Source: Kutzneria buriramensis (GTDB lineage Bacteria > Actinomycetota > Actinomycetes > Mycobacteriales > Pseudonocardiaceae). From it: a stretch of 64,000 bases of DNA. The translations under genes were made by a program, and so were the position numbers. The stretch spans positions 10,354,001-10,418,000 of the forward strand of contig NZ_CP144375.1 of NCBI RefSeq assembly GCF_043575855.1, written 5' to 3'. A model generated the notes under the pieces. The model was not told the DNA's origin. It saw only the letters and a list, made by a program, of their open reading frames with translations, and did not search any database. Positions 62,516 to 64,000 of this stretch are shown here, one piece after another. Position 1 is the stretch's first letter. Every line of letters starts with the position of its first letter.

Positions 62516-63544
62516 TCAGGAACCTGCGGCGGCACGCAGCTCGACCAGCGACTGGACCATCCAGTTCCGGGTCGCCGCGGCGTGCGCCGGCGCGCCGTGC
62601 ACGTCGTCGTGCTCCAGCACCCGCAGATCGCGGATGTGCTTGCGCAGCAGGGAAAGATCGGTGGCCGGGACGATCTCGTCGCGGCTGGACGCGACGTAGC
62701 GCACCGGTACGTCCACTTGGGACAGGTGGGCGTCGGACAGGGCGAGGGCGGGCAACACCGCGCCGAGACGCTCGCGCGGCACGCCGGTCAGCTGGGCCAG
62801 CGTGTCCACGGTGACCGCAGGCAGATCGCGCTGCCAGGACTGGTCGGTGAACAGGTCACGGACCGGCGCACCGGCCGTCACGATGCCGCGTATCCGGTCG
62901 TCATCGACGGCGGCGCGCAGCGCCAGGTGGCCGCTGAAGCTGATCGCCATCAGGTACGTCCGCTCGACGTCGGCCCGGTCGGCGACCGCGTCCAGGATGG
63001 CCGGCAGCATCCGCCAGCTGTGTTCGGTGTAGCGCAACGTGTTCTCGCCGACGCCGGGCATCTCGGTCACGACACCGGCCAGGCCGAGGTCGCGGGCGGC
63101 CAGCAGCACCGGCGCCCACTGCTCCTTGAGGCTGACGATGCCGCCCAGGATCAGCAGCAGCGGCCTCGGGTCCGTTGTGGACAGTCCGGCGGTCCAGGCG
63201 CCGACTCGGCCGCCGAGGATCTTCCAGTCGGCCCGTTCGATGCCGGGCACCGAACGCCGCCACTCGTCGAGCGCGTCGACGCAGTCGGTGAGCGCGGCGG
63301 CTCGATCCTGGCCGTCCACGAACGGGAAGCGGGCGAAGCCGTAGTACTGGCTGGCCGCCAGCGGCTCGCCGGCCTCGAGCAGCGCGTCGGCCGCCCGGCT
63401 CCACTCGAGCGTCCACGAGCCGGGGCCGACGCCGTCGTGCTCGATCGCGGCGAACAACGCGCGGTACCGCTCGGCCGGGATGCCGAGGGACTCCGCGTGC
63501 GTGGCGACGTAGCGCTTCAGTTCCTCGACGTCGTTCACCGCCAC
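62516..63544 (-). CDS. alpha/beta hydrolase, AbyA5/Agg5-like acetate eliminase candidate
   Basis: Protein of 342 residues. The N-terminal 110 residues are helical. An alpha/beta-hydrolase core follows, with RPLLLILGGIVSLKEQW as the oxyanion strand, nucleophile elbow AISFSGHLAL (Ser204), Asp in SSRDEIVP and a late His (DDVHGAPAHA). The architecture matches the FrsA-like hydrolases of tetronate pathways (AbyA5, Agg5), which eliminate acetate from an O-acetylated tetronate to make the exocyclic methylene. The assignment rests on fold, length and position between an E2-type acyltransferase and the first PKS gene, not on a search. It overlaps the acyltransferase gene by 10 bp, so the two are coupled. 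Confidence 0.78.
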   Translation of the reverse strand: MAVNDVEELKRYVATHAESLGIPAERYRALFAAIEHDGVGPGSWTLEWSRAADALLEAGEPLAASQYYGFARFPFVDGQDRAAALTDCVDALDEWRRSVPGIERADWKILGGRVGAWTAGLSTTDPRPLLLILGGIVSLKEQWAPVLLAARDLGLAGVVTEMPGVGENTLRYTEHSWRMLPAILDAVADRADVERTYLMAISFSGHLALRAAVDDDRIRGIVTAGAPVRDLFTDQSWQRDLPAVTVDTLAQLTGVPRERLGAVLPALALSDAHLSQVDVPVRYVASSRDEIVPATDLSLLRKHIRDLRVLEHDDVHGAPAHAAATRNWMVQSLVELRAAAGS

Positions 63545-64000
63545 GCCCCGTTCGCCGTGGCGGCGACCTCGGCCGCCGCGAACTCCTCGAGCCCCTGCTT
63601 GATCTCGGCCAGCACGTCCGCGGCTTCCGCGCCGTCGATCACGCGGTGGTCGAAGGCCAGGCTGAGCCGCAGCACCGGCGCGATCACGATCGCGCCGTCG
63701 CGCACCACCGGCCGCTCGGCGACCCGGCCGAGGCCCAGGGTGATCGTGGTGCCGCCGACCGAGTGGAACGAGTCGACCGGGCGGTGGCCGAGCGAGGTCA
63801 CCGAGAAAGTTCCCCAGATCGACGAACGGCGCGCCAGCGGCCGAACCACCTTGCGGAACGCGCGGAACGCCCCGCGCCAGCGCAGACCGTGCAGCGTGCG
63901 CACGCCGGCGAACTCCGGCGCGGTGTCCGGGTCGACGTCGCGCAGCCGGGTCACCAGGGCCTGGATCTCGTCCAGCCCGGTGGTGTGCAGGTCACGCAGC
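63535..64000 (-). CDS. 2-oxoacid dehydrogenase E2-type acyltransferase, AbyA4/Agg4-like (5' partial)
   Basis: The frame is open to the window edge, so the N-terminus lies beyond 64000; the internal GTG at 63954 is not the start. The visible 154 residues are the C-terminal half of an E2 catalytic (CAT) domain: GTFSVTSLG, TITLGLGRV, and the catalytic HxxxD in AFDHRVIDGAEAADVLAEI. No lipoyl domain is seen in this part. In tetronate clusters a stand-alone E2-type protein (AbyA4, Agg4) acetylates the hydroxymethyl of the tetronate before the partner hydrolase removes acetate. The 10-bp overlap with that hydrolase and the following PKS genes support this role. Confidence 0.82.
   Translation of the reverse strand, partial: LRDLHTTGLDEIQALVTRLRDVDPDTAPEFAGVRTLHGLRWRGAFRAFRKVVRPLARRSSIWGTFSVTSLGHRPVDSFHSVGGTTITLGLGRVAERPVVRDGAIVIAPVLRLSLAFDHRVIDGAEAADVLAEIKQGLEEFAAAEVAATANGAWR

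Overview
The window comes from a high-GC actinobacterium. A mycothiol-dependent maleylpyruvate-isomerase-fold enzyme, dense head-to-tail operons with ATGA overlaps, GTG starts and very large modular type I polyketide synthases (PKSs) all fit a filamentous actinomycete. Pseudonocardiales is my best guess, but that is inference only.

Positions 1-4.05 kb hold the 3' end of a secreted Ig-like protein, a TetR regulator, an alpha/beta hydrolase, a DinB/maleylpyruvate-isomerase-like enzyme and an SDR oxidoreductase. Positions 4.3-13.4 kb are a complete selenocysteine island. selD is divergent from selC (tRNA-Sec), which is followed by selA, selB and a three-subunit formate dehydrogenase. The catalytic subunit is read through an in-frame UGA (9003-9005), which is followed by a bacterial SECIS hairpin with a GGUCU loop. 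The island therefore carries the selenoprotein together with the core machinery for making it.

Positions 13.7-17.2 kb are a translationally coupled three-gene operon: a receiver/thioredoxin-like/thioredoxin-reductase fusion, a cNMP-binding histidine kinase and a UBP zinc finger. Positions 17.3-24.8 kb pair an unknown small protein and a membrane M48-type metalloprotease with a convergent caspase-like/nSTAND NTPase/WD40 protein. Positions 24.9-30.4 kb hold an NTF2/SnoaL-like protein flanked by two gene remnants, a secreted GH29-like fucosidase, an HD protein, a quinone-oxidoreductase-like enzyme and an SRPBCC protein.

The right half (30.7-64 kb, continuing off the edge) is the main find: part of a spirotetronate-type polyketide cluster with abyssomicin-like logic. 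Three minus-strand PKS genes encode a KSQ loading module and six extension modules. Domain reading predicts a methyl triene, then a ketone, one methyl branch, a fully reduced C2 unit and two terminal keto groups, with no thioesterase. Upstream in the same operon are an alpha/beta hydrolase and a truncated 2-oxoacid-dehydrogenase-type acyltransferase, the pair used in tetronate pathways to acetylate the ring and eliminate acetate, giving the exocyclic methylene. Convergent to the PKS operon lies a small beta-barrel protein resembling the spirotetronate Diels-Alderase AbyU. The expected glyceryl-ACP and KSIII-like genes would lie beyond 64 kb. Counting extender units gives six acetates, one propionate and one C3 unit, that is one methyl fewer than abyssomicin C. 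The PKS genes also carry recombination scars: a 566-bp block that is identical in two ketoreductases, shared AT tracts and a short in-frame tandem repeat.
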